A stretch of 64,000 bases of DNA from Romanomermis culicivorax (Eukaryota; Nematoda; Enoplea; Mermithida; Mermithidae): contig CAWUHX010000075.1 of assembly GCA_963922205.1 (NCBI GenBank), positions 682,001 to 746,000 on the forward strand. Direction: 5' to 3'. Under the pieces are notes generated by a model. That model was not told where the DNA came from and ran no database searches. It saw only the letters and a list, made by a program, of their open reading frames with translations. Each line of letters begins with the position of its first letter. Position 1 is the first letter of the stretch. A program made the translations under genes and the position numbers. This document shows positions 38,701 through 53,700 of the stretch, in pieces.

Positions 38701-41700
38701 GATAATATTGACACACCGTGCATTGATGCCTCACACGAATTATGTTATTGCATTTTATATTGTATTAATATAAACTGCGATCTGTCACTCCGTGCATTCG
38801 GAAAGCATGTCGACTATCAGGGCATTTAATCCTACAACATTGGGCTTCGACTTCGCCAGGGAATTTTTCGCTCCTTCAAAGAAGACCCTCGACGTTTATG
38901 AACCATTTTCAGCGGACTATGGAAGCATGCTAACTGTGACTTTCAGAAATTTGGCTCAATTCGGCAGTCAGAAAGGCGGAAAGTTTGATTACGTTTCCTA
39001 CTTCGTTAATTTCTTTTTAGCAACATTATTTCTGGGCCACGAAAGTGATCTAAAATTTGAACTCGGCTTGGAAAAATCGTATTGGAACTTCGATGCCCAA
39101 AATTCTCAACTAAAAATTTTTACCACCTCTAATTTGAATGGTAAGAAAAAGCTGATTCTGAAAACTATAAACCTCAGACCTGAATTTGTGGCCAAGAGAC
39201 ACGAATGGGACAAACTGGATCTAAAAAGTGTAGCATTTGCTATGAATGGAGAAAATCTGGCCAGCTATTCTGTAGAATCTCACTGGTACGACATTTGGGC
39301 TGAAAACTTGGAACCGACGACATTGCTGTCTCAAGAACCAATAGTACCGTTTTTCCTTTTCACATTGGAAGTAAAAGATGATGTGACAATTAACATCAAA
39401 ATGGCCGATTCGAACTCAAAACGAACCAGAAAAAATTTTCACAAAGTCAATACAAACGATAAGGAGATACCCGAATTCAAAAACATTCTTAAAATGTTGG
39501 CGTCCGAAGATGAGATTGTGGCTACTAGAGGTTTTGATGAGATGCTGAGAAAACTAGAATTATTTTATAGAAATAATTTCTATGGTGGTACCGTTGAAGA
39601 AATTAAAGCTTTCAGCAGCATTTCTCAATGCGGTTTTACACACGGGGCCTTCACATCAATACAGAAGAAGTTGAACCTGAAAATTGCTGTAGATCAAATA
39701 AAAGTAGCAAATCCCGCGTTTCGTATCAGAATCAGTTGGAATGTGAAACGGTCATGGAAAGACGTTGCTAGAAAATGGCCTATGCAAGTGGATTTCATAG
39801 CAAATTTAGACCAGCTGGAACAAAATAGGCAAAAAGTTTTGGGCGAAGCTATGGCCGCATCTGCTCAAATGTCCGCCGAAATGATGGCCAACAGTTTCAA
39901 GTCGGATGTGCTTTTGGCTCATGTGAATTTCCGCTCCAGAGAAAAGAGTCACAGGATAGCCAAAATTCCGGTCGTGTCACCTTTGACCGCAACTATAAGT
40001 TTGGCCAGGCGATTGGGCGCCATTACTCTGGACGTGCCTTTGAGGGAACACCTCGAAAGACTGAAACTATTTTTAGACGGTGAGCTGTCCTTTCTTTTAC
40101 AAGCATTTAGACCAGCAGTGAAAAGCGAGAAATCAAAATTTGCTAGTCGTTATTTTCACGGTTGCATAGCGTCTTCGGATTTTTTGTCCGAACCTAATTC
40201 TGCTGCCTACAAAATAGAATTGAAAAATCCTTCAAAACTCGAAAAACAATCGATGACCAGTTTTTTGATCAATACTATTGATGAAAGCGTAGATTTGATC
40301 CTCAATGTTTACGAGATGCACAAGTTTCAGCAGAGAGATTTTACAGAAATAATGGCATATTCAGGTTCAAGGAAATATCCCAAGACCAGCGACAGAGTGA
40401 AGCATACAGTAATCTACGATTTCTACGTTTCGTTTACTGAAACTGATGAGAAGAAATTCAAGAGTCTGCTTTTACCTAAATCTCAATGCTATATGAAATC
40501 TATAGCTAAAGATGGAGGAGCAGATTTTCACATGAAGAAGCTTGAACCACTACACTTGCTGCAAGAATTCAGAAATTATGACGGTAAAGCACCCGATCAA
40601 ACTAAAAATGACAAAAAGATTTTGATGCACATCAAAGAATACTTCAACGAAAATTTTCTGTACCTCAAAAGTAAATATGAAATGAAAGCACTATTTCACG
40701 GATTACTCCATAAAGTTAAAACCGTGCCTAATATAATAGATGTGAGGAAGGATGTATTGCAAATCGCGTTCATGGATCATAACGACCAAAACATGAATCT
40801 TGTAAATTTTGCTTACGGTACCAACAATGATGTTATCGAAAGTCTGGACGACATGCGAGAATTCGTAGATTCGAATCTTCTCAAACATTCAGAAAATGTT
40901 AAAGCTATGAATTTAGCGATAGTACATCACCCTGATTCCGACGTAGAGGCTCTGGTAGTCAGGAATGACTTCCTCTCCGTTCTTGGTTTGTGTCAAAGGT
41001 TATCTAAAAATCGAGCAAAACGCCAAAACAAGTGCTCCGAACTCGAGGGATTCCTGCCTAACAAGGAAAAGAATGAACTCTATGTCAAAACTGGCGAGAA
41101 CGATCTCATTCTCCATGAATCCAAAACTAAAGTTTATATGAAGAATCTGGGGAGAATCAGTTCCGGAATAATGTTCGGTCTAATGGCTAAAGATTTTATC
41201 AGCGATTTGATCCACGGAAATGTAGCCGGTATGGCCCTCAACGCCGGATTCATCATTACCAACATTTTGGCTAGCCATTTCGCCGATCGACTATGGTCCA
41301 AAATCAAGCTTTTGACTAAAGAGGACAAAATCTTACTGGCCGGAATCTTGAAAGTGGGCAGTCCATTTTTACGTAGACTACCATCATTTGCATTTGTTGG
41401 TTTCGACCTGTATAACAGTGTCCAAGCCTATAAAAACAATCAGTCAGAAATGTTGGTGAACATTGTCGCAGATACTGGCTACATAGCTTTGGACGTGGCC
41501 GAAACGGTCATTGAAGTTGCGGAAGGTTTCGAAGTCATCGAAGGCGTTTCCGCAGTCACAGGACCCATTGGATGGGCAACAGGTGCAGCACTTCTCGTGG
41601 GGGCTGATATTTATCAATCAGTGAACAAAGTTCAACATATTAATGCAAATATTCATTTGACGAAGATGGAAAGATTCACAGAGGGTCTAAGATCCTTCTT

Positions 41701-44700
41701 CGGAATGGATCCAGAAGACCATATTAAAAAATTAATGGAAGAAAAACGCGAGCTTGAAGATTTGGTGGCAGAAATGCGTATTTTTCTGAAGCAAAGCCAT
41801 GCAATCAAAAGATACGTCTCAACAATGAAGTCAAAGGAAGTATTCCCAGTCGTACTTGTTAATCTACAGAATACATCAAAATTCACGATTTCGAGAGCAC
41901 TACCACAGATTCTATCGTCAGACAAGTATTTTTGTCTACCAACCATAGATGACAACAGCCCACAAAATATTATCGTAAGCAGTCATATTTGCAAAAATGC
42001 GCTAGGTATCGAAGACTCCAATTCAAATAAAACCACCAATGTGACTTATATTCAAATCGCGAATCATGCAATCATCTATGGTAGTAATGACGGTCCGAAT
42101 GTCTACGACGTTTTTACCCGCAGTACGGTAGAAATTCACGGTGGATCGGAAGACGATACGTTGATACTTAGGAATGAGAACATCAGTGGATTATTCATAG
42201 GAAACGGCGGCCAGAATATTATCGATATTTCAAATTTAGCTTTTACAGGGCAGGTTTCCTTTACTGGCGACCACGTATTCTGGTATAGGCGTTTTAGCTT
42301 AGCTCATTATGATGTGACTGGCGTGATTGGCAGGAAAAATTTCACAGAGAGATTAACAGCGTGGTGTTCACTAAGTCACGTTGAGCTCCTGGGAGGAATT
42401 GAACCAGATTATATTAATATACCCGAGAAAAACTGTTTTTACAACTTGTCTGTGATAATAAGTCGGGGTAATACTTGGTTAAAAAACAATGCTAGTATTG
42501 GAATATTCGTTTATGCAATTTCGGACATTGAAAAACCTTTTCACTTACAGCTATCGTCGAATACGAATCAAACAGTTGTCCTCAATTATGACTGTTTGGA
42601 CTTGGAGCGAATAAAAATAGAAATATTAGATGATAAGGCAATCGTTTCATTCCATTTCCCGCGTAATAGTATAGGTGTTATCGAAATGGGCATTCGTCAC
42701 CCTGCACCAATAACTTTCGTTGACGGATCAGTACTACAACTGAAGAATAATCATGCTTCCTTAGATGTACACACTAGTCTCAGTGTTGAAGACGCTGTCA
42801 GAATTTATTCGAAGTTTGTAGCTGAGTCCGGCATTTCTTGCGTAATACATTCAGCAGTGCAAAATACGACTGTGACATTGAACCACCACAGTTTGACAGG
42901 CAACACATCGGATTATGTGCTGGACGTTGCATTTAGCACCTCAACTCATCAGTCTTTCAGAAGTATGGCCGATGAAATAGTCTATGTGATAAACTCTAAT
43001 AAAGATAATGACCAAAACAATTCTTCCGCGATTGTGACCCAAAATACTGAAATCCAAGTGGATTACGAGCATAAACAGAAAATCGTGGTTGATTTGGACC
43101 AAATAGTCTCAACATATAGGATGAAAAATGTTGATCTACGTCCGTACGTATCAGGATGCGACGTAAAAATCAACGTCTCGGTATCAAATCAGAATCCGAT
43201 CAATCAGATCACTTTCAAGAACGCTATAAAAAATCGTGCTTTCGAAAATATATTTTTGAGGAAGCATTCGCCTTTCGTCATAGAAATGATTGCCAATGAT
43301 ACGCTTATTCTGTCGGCTGTACCGTTGGTTTTTGAAAAAGAGAAAAACTTAATTATAATCGAACGTCGAGACGGTCTAGATTTCGGTTCGGAAGTTCATT
43401 TCGCCAGGAAATTGTACGACTACGATTTCTTCAACATGAACGAAACGCATTTGATGATGACCAATATTTTACATACCGTGACCAAAGAAGACGCACTCGA
43501 AGACCATTTCACCTTGATTTTGAGGGACTTTTTTGCAGATGAAATTATGAAATCTTTGAAACTGGTGTTCAAAAATAAGAAAATTTCTTTTTCCGATAAC
43601 CATGTTATTGTTAAACCTGCTAGTTACTTATTCACATCGTTATCTGTTCACGCTATGCTTTGAAAATTTGGTTGATGTGAACGTTATTCTATCCGAATTT
43701 ACTATAAAAATTTTGTACCAGTATTATTCGGATAAACATCTCTTGACAAACGATATCAACGTATTTACCATACTTGAAACGAAATTAAGCATTGATATTC
43801 TGAAAACCAGACTATAGACTGTGTTTAAAGATTTCTAAATAAGAAAACTGGAAAGCAAGTAAGTATTATTTCACAATTTTACAATTTTAATAATATAATC
43901 ACATAAGCTTACATATCTTCTTCCTAGCATTAGTCCTGCTAATTGGCAGGGTCCGTTTGTCGGCATGCCTGTCTCCGCTTGGCCCGGTCTTGGGCGTCTT
44001 CCGGCGCTGTACCCACTTTTGACATGTCTTCGATGATGCGGTCACCCAGCGTTTCTTCGGTCTTCCTCGTGGCTGTCAGCCCTGTGGGTTCAGTGACATC
44101 GTGGTCTGTGCCACCCAGTTCTGATGGCTTCTCATTACATGTCCATACCACCATAACCTTCCTTCTCGCATCTTTTCCGTAATTTCCGTGCCACACCCAT
44201 GCGCCTTCGAACATCATTGTTAAGAACATGGTCGAATCTTGTCAGCCAAGGGCCCATCGTAGCACCGGATTTTATCTACAGCTCACCCTGTTTCCTGTTA
44301 GATTTGATTCCGGATTTTATCCGTCAGATCCAAGCTTATATCCAGTTCTCGTTCTCATAGATTCTAGTAATTTCAGTCCGTTTCGGATACTGATTCTGCC
44401 CAAAAATTCATCGATTCGATGAATTCCGAGATTTTATCTATCACATCTGACTTGTATCTCGTTGGATTAGATTCCAAATTCGACTCACATCCCACTCACA
44501 GATGATCATGATTCTGACTTCCTGCATCATCTTTTTTCTTTTATTTTAGACACGGTCAAACTGACACTTTGAGATGGTTGGCCACCAAATACCCTGAAAC
44601 TTGCAACGCCGAAGACTATGTGAGCTGTTACGAATCTGGTATAGCATGTTCAATTTTACTTTCTCTTTAATTTCGTTGTTGCAGAACGGACGCACGCCGC

Positions 44701-47700
44701 TGCATTACGCCGCCGCCTACAGTAGTAACAATGTTTTCGTGAAAATTTTACAAAAATTTGGCGGCGATGCTTTTCTAGAAGACAAGGTATGTTTTGAAAA
44801 TTTTTAAGAAACTCTCGAATTCAAATTTTGAGAGCGAGTGTATTTTCTATAACAGTACATTGTGTTCGAATTGTGAAAATTCTGATGTTCTAATCGACTC
44901 TATTGATCACGCAGGAAATCAATTCGGAGCCAAAATCGGTTTATTTTTTATAAATAAGTACATCAGATTCTAGAGAAAATTTCTCAAGAATTAATTTTTA
45001 AAACCAGATTCGATTTTTAGCACTCTGTTACTAAAGTTTTGGAACCATTTTGTATATAAAATTCATTTCATAATTTTTTATATTGCTCTCTTGTTGTACC
45101 TTTTAAACATTTTTCTTCTTTTTTGCACAACAGAATGAATCTCGACATGTTATTTTTCGCCCCTTTGCTCGAAATTTGCTTTTCCACTCCGAACCAACTT
45201 TCTCAATCAATGGTCTTTAATCACATACTCTTTTTCTAGAATCAGCGCTAATCCAGTCATCAAAAGGAACATACAGTTAAATGAGATACTGTCACTTGAC
45301 ATGTTATTGAACACTTTTGTAATGTTAGCTAAACAATACTTGTGATGCATTTTCCAAGATTAAGTCTGAATGTTTGATTCTGATTTTAAATCGATAATAC
45401 TTTTCATCATGAAGTCTAAAGATCGCGGATCTAAGTTTTGCTTCATAGACTAATGGTACAATTTTTTCCAAACCTTTCTGGACCAAAATAGAAAAAGCTC
45501 AAGTGCCCAAATTAATCGTTTTGAATAAAGCAAACTGGCGTTTTACAATGAGGAATTAGTGGATTCTTGACAAAGCAAATCGAAAATTTTCTACAGTGTA
45601 CTGCATTTTTGCTTTGTCAGGACGCCAAGGAAATGCAATGTTCATCACGCACTACACCCCTTTTTACTTCAAGGACATGAAGTAATACAGTTTGCAATAT
45701 GCGATTGCTGCTATCTTGATCAGATTCAGCTCATGTGAAATCAGATTTTTCAATTTCAGATTTAGATCCTTCAGACTCTATTTCTTCAGATTCAAATTCT
45801 TCTGATATTTTGTTTCATACATGAATTTAACTCTGGAATTCTTCCAGAGTTTCATACGAATTATTTATCGAGTGTTCAAATTCAAAGTGTTCATATTTAG
45901 CTTCTTCGGATTCGGATTGTTTAGATTCAAGTTCTTGAAGTTTTGATTCATCAGATTCAGGTTCTTCGGATATTTTTTTTATCAAATACTCATAAATTGA
46001 ACAAATGACAAAAATGAGGAAGTCGTCAGCATTATTTACTGCAGACTTACTGCAGACTTCTTTATTCAAAAAATTGTTAAGGTTAGTTGAGTATGCTCAG
46101 AAATTTTCAGTCCTATGTGATGTACAGTTTGGCATACAATTTTAAAAATACGAAACAGATCTTGCTTTTCGCTCTCATTATTTAGATGCATTCCAATAAA
46201 AACACTTCAGGTTCTTCTCACTTAGATTCAATCTTCATATTTTTCATGGACTTCTCGGTTTCTAATTCTTTACAGCCAAATTTTTTCGATAGATTCCACA
46301 GAGCAAGATTTTTCAGATTCGGGTTCTACAGATTCAAGCCGTTCAGATGCACACTTTCACATTTGTCGTGGTACCTTCTGATTCAGATTCCTCGTTTTCA
46401 TATTCTTCAAGTTCGCATTCTTCAAGTGATCCAGATTCACTCTTTAGGTTCATGTTCTTCAAATTGATATTCCTTCAAGTCCAGATGGTCTCTGCGAAAA
46501 CTAGATCATCTTTCTTGCTAACGTAACAGGTAAAGATTTACTCCTTATATTTTTACAGTATGGCCACACGCCCTTCTACTACCGCAGTAACCCGGAACGT
46601 TTGTCCGCTTTGCAAAAAGTGAAATCCGAAAGCGTCATGGAGCAACTTTTGGCCGGCGGTTTGATGCGTTCGTTGTTGCAAGAACTGGAAGAAGAGATCG
46701 TCGATTGGTTGCGGGCCGGCAATTTAGGAAAATTGGAGGAGTTGGTGTTGAGCGGTTACGGCGACTTGTTGCTAGGAAAAGTGGCGCAAGTGGAAGATAA
46801 AGAAGTGTTGAATTTTTTGGAAATTTTGCCTCAATATCAGGTGAGTACTGTAGCCACTAATTATTTTACATCAGCGAGAAACGAAAAATATTAAATTACA
46901 TTAACCAAAAAGTTATATTACTTTCGCTATTACTGCTCACATCAAGCAACAAAAATACTATAGTTGAAAAGTTCCTTCACTTTTCTATTCAGTTGAACTA
47001 ATTCGAAGTAACTACTGCATAAGTGTTCCTGAGGTGGCTTTGTTGGGATCCTGTCCTCAGGCAGAACCATGGATGACACCCAGCAAAATCCTGCCCGACA
47101 CCCACGTTGATCTCTTTTTGAATTTCTATACCACGAAATGTTGCAGTTCATTTTTTTCCAAACAAATGTAACAAAAAAATATATTAAGCATAAAATAAAT
47201 ATGGTTTTGAAATACTTCTGTGCTCTTTGAAGACTTTTACATTTAAGGAATTTTATAAATTTCATAAAAAACTGTTCAAAATCAGCAAAAAAAGTTTCTC
47301 TGTTGGGACTGAAATAGCTCACTGAGAAATATCTAATAACGAAGTTTTAAAGCATTCTGATCAATTTTGATTGTGTTCGGAGCACTTTCGAAAAAAATTT
47401 GGTTTTGATCCCCAAAATTTCTGTGATCTACATGTTTGGATTACTGTATCCTTTTTTGTGACGCTGGACGAATGATTCTCATTCTCGGGGAGTGACCTCA
47501 CATAATTTTTTCTAATTAGGCCAAGATTCAAGCCATTCATCGATCTATCGAACACGGAAACTTGCAAAAAGTTAAATCACTTTTGGACCGCAAGAAATTG
47601 GCTTTGGCTAGGGACCGGAGGGGCGCGACGCCTTTGCACAAGTCGGTTCTTTTCAATAGGAATGACGCCACGGTTTGGCTATTGAAAAATTACCCGCAAG

Positions 47701-50700
47701 CAATCAATGCTTTGGATCACGTAAGCATTATTAGTAGACTTTTTTGGAGTTGTGTGAATGCTTAACCTATTCATGTTAATAAATGAATTACTGCGTTTTT
47801 TATAGTATATGATATCAGTATTCTGAAGAGTTGCCGTTTATAAATATCAGATAGACCCATTTTATCCAGTTGATTTTTTATCAGTCACCACCTTTAAAAT
47901 TATATAACTGATAAGATAGCTGATTTTGGATAGCTGTAAAAGCATTAGTTCGATTGATCACTACTAGATATTAAAACAAAACACTACATCTCTGTGAAGG
48001 GGCCAAATTCCCACAGTGATTAATAATAGTGGCTCAAAAGTGAATAATATGGTTGAATAACTAATGTGACTCGTAGTAGCAGCAATTGATCAATGAATTT
48101 CTCTTCGAAAAACTGTAATCAGAATTACTATTTGCAAAAGTTTAATATTTCGATGTCGCTGGTTGAATTGATTCTTCTTGTGAATTCATAGTGAACAATA
48201 CAGCGGTTGAATTGTTACCCGATGTGAACAAAGGAAAATTCATCAGTTGTGTAGTGACAGAGAAAAGTTGACCATATCAAAATAATCCTCAGTTCTATGG
48301 AACTCTATATTCTGTCGTTGTAAAAACTTTCTTCTCAATAAAGAAAAGGTTTCGTAATGGTCAGTTAACCCCCACATCTGCATGATAATAACGAAATTTT
48401 ACTTTCTATCCGGATCAATTTTATAAAATTATTTTAAGGTAAATAGATACGCTGTTAAATTTATGACAGTGCTCCTGAACAGAATTGCGTGATTTTTGCT
48501 ACAAAAATGCTACTTTTGATGACCTATTTAATATTTCACATAATTTTTTAAGCTGATTAATAATAACCATGCAAATCCGTTTCAGATCAGTCTATCTCTC
48601 AGTATGATTGGGTATGAACTCTCCATGAATTCCTAAAAATGTCTCAATGGGTGCCCGACCAATTTTTAAACTCCGAAACTGGCCAGTAGAAAATGCAGAC
48701 AGTTTTATGACCTATCAAGAAACACAAATTTTTCAAAGTTTCTACTTGAACATACAACAGAAACATGGTGAACTCGCTGTTCAAAAATTCCTGAGAGAAG
48801 TTTTTGAGAGATCACTAATATAGAGTAGAGACCCTTTGTAGACTAATGAGGAGAAAAATATTGGGACTTTTTTCCACAGCTCACAGCCCAAGTGAAATTG
48901 CAAGTCCCAATTCTTCAAACACACAGGCAGCCCAGTGTGAAAATTCATCAAAAGTAGATTTCCAGTCCAGCCAGGCAAAACCCATCCAACTGCACACAGT
49001 GTCGGAAGCAAAAAAGGCGGAAAATTTTTCCAAGTCCTTCATATAATGCAAGTACAGACAACCAACTAAGCTACAGTTAAAAGAGATAGAACTTTTCCAC
49101 ATGTGTGAACATTCACTGAAACTCATTGAAAACGCGGATAACCCATCGACCTACTATTAAGAAGGACAATTTTCGAGGTCCTGGCATGCACAGTGCCAGG
49201 ACGCCTGGCTGACTGTTCTATGTACCATATCTGTATCTATCAGTTCGACCAACACAGTATGAACACTTACTGATCTACCATGTGAAGTGAAAGCCTCGTC
49301 ACAAGCTATCCATTGAGTTATGATCAAGAGAAACATTTTTCCAAGTGTTTTTTGGAAACATTCAATGCTACGTGAACTTTTGAACTTTTCTAGACAAGTT
49401 GAAAAAACTTATCAGGAGAATTAACTGCTCCAGCTTTCTACAAACCGGGCCCAGAGCACAAGACACTATGCACAAGTAGTACTACTGTTATTAGTCGCGA
49501 AAACTAAGAAATATAAATATTTTTGAATAGTGTATGTGTGAGTTGAGTAAAAAACGTGAAAACCATCAAAAAAAGCAGAGGCCGCGAAATAGAGTGAAAC
49601 TCAGACAAAACTGAACGGGATTGAAAACCACCAAAACGGCGGGAAACCGCAGCCCCTGACATTGGCAACCGTGGTCCGCTTAATGCATCTCCCAGCATAT
49701 TTTGCACATTGCTGAGATTGAGTAGCCGAACCTGTTATTTTGGAGCATATTTATGACTAGTGTAAATAATATGACCTATGAGCAAAAAATTAGTTAATAT
49801 TACTCGCATAAGTTATTGAGTGCACTATAAGATGCAAATATGAGGAATTTACACCTAAGCCTTGTCTGGCCAGAAAATGCATATCATTTCTTTTACAAGA
49901 GGCCAGAATAAACGCATTTTTGCAAGTTAATGTGTGAATATCTCACTGCTTTCGACTAAGCTTGCTATGAATATTGCTGATCAACACATTTTTTCAGAAC
50001 AAACGAACACCTTTGCACTACGCGGCGGCTCTATCCTCGACCGATTGTGGTCAAGCCTACAAATTACTGCTCAAATACGGCGCTAATCCTAATATGGAGG
50101 ATGGTGTAAGTGCAAAGACTGTATTATGAAAGTTCAAATAATTGCCTACGAAATTTTCGATGAAAACATTATTCACAAAGAACCAAAGATAAGGCTTAGC
50201 CTTATCTGCTGCGTTGAATACATTCATTTATTTTGACTACAGTAAGACTTGTCTATAATAGAGTCAACTACAGTAAAACTACAGAAAAACGGCAAGTTAT
50301 TCGGATACTCTTGGCTCTGTTGGAAGGGCACTGCAATCTACTATCCTTTGCTCTATTTTCGTTTGGCCAACATCATGTGGAGTGAAACGGGATGCCTTCA
50401 ACTATAGAGCACTTTCGCACAGGTTATAACATAGGTCATAGTCAGACAGCCGACATTTATTTTGTAACAATAAACTCTCAGCTTCAATTTTTTTCCGGTC
50501 AAATTACTGAAAAGGGAAATTTTTGATGCATCTCTTCTGAGGCATCCTGTTGCGCAATCATTGTAAATTGATCGATGAAATTTTTTGAGTGATTCGACTC
50601 ACATCTTTTATTTTTACTCGTTTAATCTGAACGTTTTGAATTTTTCCTGCATCTCGTTGATGGCATATTTAGTGGAGTTAATCAGCATTTTTGTATCAGC

Positions 50701-53700
50701 TTTCAGAATGTGCAGACACCTACAGCTCCCAAAACGATGCATTAATTTGATCAAAATTTTAACACAATATGTCAGACATTAGTGGCTACAGAAATCAAGA
50801 AGAAAATTCTGCGGCATCCTATGGGAAGGTGCCCAAAATAGGCCCCAAACGATTTTTTAGGTTTATTTTGACATCGGTTTTGACACTTTAAAATGGAATA
50901 AAAAGTGTAAAGTAAGAGATTAGAAAGTGTTCTTCATACCGGCATATAGAGCACGGTCTTCTGCATGCATTCAACATTTGGCTTCAGAGTCACGTCTTTT
51001 CTGAGCTGTGATATTTCGAAACACGTGTACAGGCTGAAAAATGCCAAAAAATGTAAAAATTCCAAACTTTGGAGTACTGTAGCTATGTGAATTTTGATTT
51101 TTGCGCAGAATGAATGCCGTCACGATACATAGCATGTAAAACTACTCAAAATATCTCTTTTTCGGATATTATTCATTTTCAACTTATCATGGGTCAATGT
51201 AGCAGAAGGTAGAATCTCTCAGAAATCGTGTCTTAAGTACGAGTATACGGCAATGACTACAGATGCAGCATATTTCATGCCATTTAAAAAATATTATTGT
51301 TGCATGGGTGAGAGCCTCGTCACCTCATTTGCATAAGCTTTGTGCTAAAAATAAGGAGGCCGTGTTAACTGCTAAGCGTTGAATAAAAATTTAAAAGACC
51401 TCAAAATTTTGTACAAGCATTACAAAGACCAAAATGAATTTTGGTGCGGCTGTTTTTGTATTAACTCAGTTCATGGAACCAAAAATGTTAGTTTGTTCCA
51501 CAAATGATGATGGTGACTTGCACTATCTGTTTCACCGAAAATCTCAAAAACGACTTAATGATAATTCTTTGAGCGAATAATAACTTACGTGTCACAAAAG
51601 AAAGATACCAAAATGTTCACCATGCTATAACAAATTGTTCTTGAAATCGGTCACTTTTTGCGTCATGTAACGCATTTGATGGATTAACAGTTATTTTTGC
51701 AAAAATAAACGGATAATTAAAACATACGACGCACAAAATTGTGGAGAAAAACAAGTAATTTTCTGCATTATCTGTTGAGTGGCTCTTCCGAGACATTGGC
51801 TGTAGTGACACTTTTGGTATGTGACACTGGTGGCTGTAGCGAGATCATTATTATCCGTCGTGGTGGCTATAGTGAGATTTTGGTGGCTATTCTGATGCAT
51901 TAGCTGTAGTGAGATGGTGGCTGTAGTGGTATGGTGGCTATAGTGATATAGTGGCTATAGTGTGATCGTGGCTATAGTGAGATGGGCTCGTAGAGGTTAT
52001 CTACGGTACATCGCCATAGTTTCCAATAAAAGTAAAGATTTTGATAATGACCTATTACGTTTGAATATTATTATACACATCCTTGTAGAGTAGTTCTACC
52101 GTCAGGAAAATTCATCTATACAAACGGGCGGACTTCATATTTGTTAGCTGCTACTGTACATTTAGGCCGTTAGAAGAGTTGCTGTTTTTAGCGAAATTTA
52201 CGTTCACCATTTCCAAAATCATGTAATATCTTGCGGCTATTACAGATGATTCAGAAGTCAGACTGAAACCATGCTCGGATTTTTCATTTCAAATTGAACA
52301 TTTGTCAGCATTTTCATCGAAATTGTTGCCTGTCAAAAAACAATGCTCAAAATCGGGAAGTTTTGGAAATTTGTGACTTTTTACTGAACTAAGTTTGCGC
52401 GTGTCAGACTAGAATGAAATTTCAAGATTCAACGTTAGAGTACATGTTGGTTTGGAGGCATGTTCTTCATATCAGTCAGATTATTCCCATATGACCTTTT
52501 CCGGTGGACAACTCCAAAGAAGAGACATAAGGGGGCAGAGGTTCCCAAGGTCGAAAGTTTAGGTAGGGGTAAAATTGTAAATTGTAAGGTTAGTTCTTGA
52601 AATATGCCGTGACCTTTTTTTTTGCTCCCAACTTTTTGGCGGAGGAGGGTGGTGTAGTACTCTCAAAACAATTCCCACTTACAACTTACAAAAATGAATA
52701 ATGCCCCTACTTTATGCTTTTTACAGTCAAAAAACATTTACTATATCAACTCCATTTTCCAGCTCCCAATCATGCAACTTGAATGTACTAATTATACGCA
52801 GATACTAGTCACACTTTGAAGATTGTCGTGTCAACTGATTCCTGCACATTTCAAGAATCAGGCACAACATACTTTTGGAAACATTATTTGAACCAGCATC
52901 TTCAGCGGTATGAGCTTATTCCATCACTGATAAGGCTTAGAACAGTACTTCCAATTGAATGTCCTGATGCTGAATGTGGCTTTATTATTAATCCCATTAC
53001 ATTATGAACTACGAGTTTGAAACCAAGTACCACTCCTGATCCACGTCAACAGACCTCACATGTCTCAACTCATAGCAGGAAAGTATGCCACAGCTTGGGT
53101 AACCATATTCGCACAGAAGACCCAACGCAGAAGCGGGAAAAAGGAAAAGAGAGCATGAAGAGGAAGAATTTCAAGAACATAATCTTTTTCTTCCCAAGGG
53201 GCGATTTTTTGATTGATCACATATACATAAGTCATTATTTCATATCCCAATTATGTATATAATGATTTCCTACAAGTAGTATATATTAATATGCTGATAT
53301 CCTTTCCTAAAAACCGCTATATGGCACAGAAGTTGCATACTTTCCCATTATCATTTGCTCAGTAAATGTGTCAAAAAGACCAGTGAGTAATTCCTCTCAA
53401 GCACACATTGTGCAATTTTTCTCGAATTACTATAACCTACTGAGGAGAGGATAAGGTCTACCAAAATTTTTTGCTATAGCGAGTTGTTTTTATGGGGTAG
53501 TAAATGAATTTCCAAATCTAAGACCGGGGTAATACCCCCCATGCCCCCATGGGGTGCTCTGTGAGGGGGTATTACTCCCACTCGAGCATTTGAATTGTTG
53601 AGGAAGACGAGAGCTCATGATCCACCGACACACCTGTGTTACATTGACCTATTGTAAGTCGATAATTAATAATACCTGAAAAAGAGACATTTTGATTAGA

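Noticed and set aside
48780-49707. Transposase-like gene in intron A3-B3
   Set aside because: Short ORFs on both strands show no catalytic motif or zinc finger pattern that I can support.
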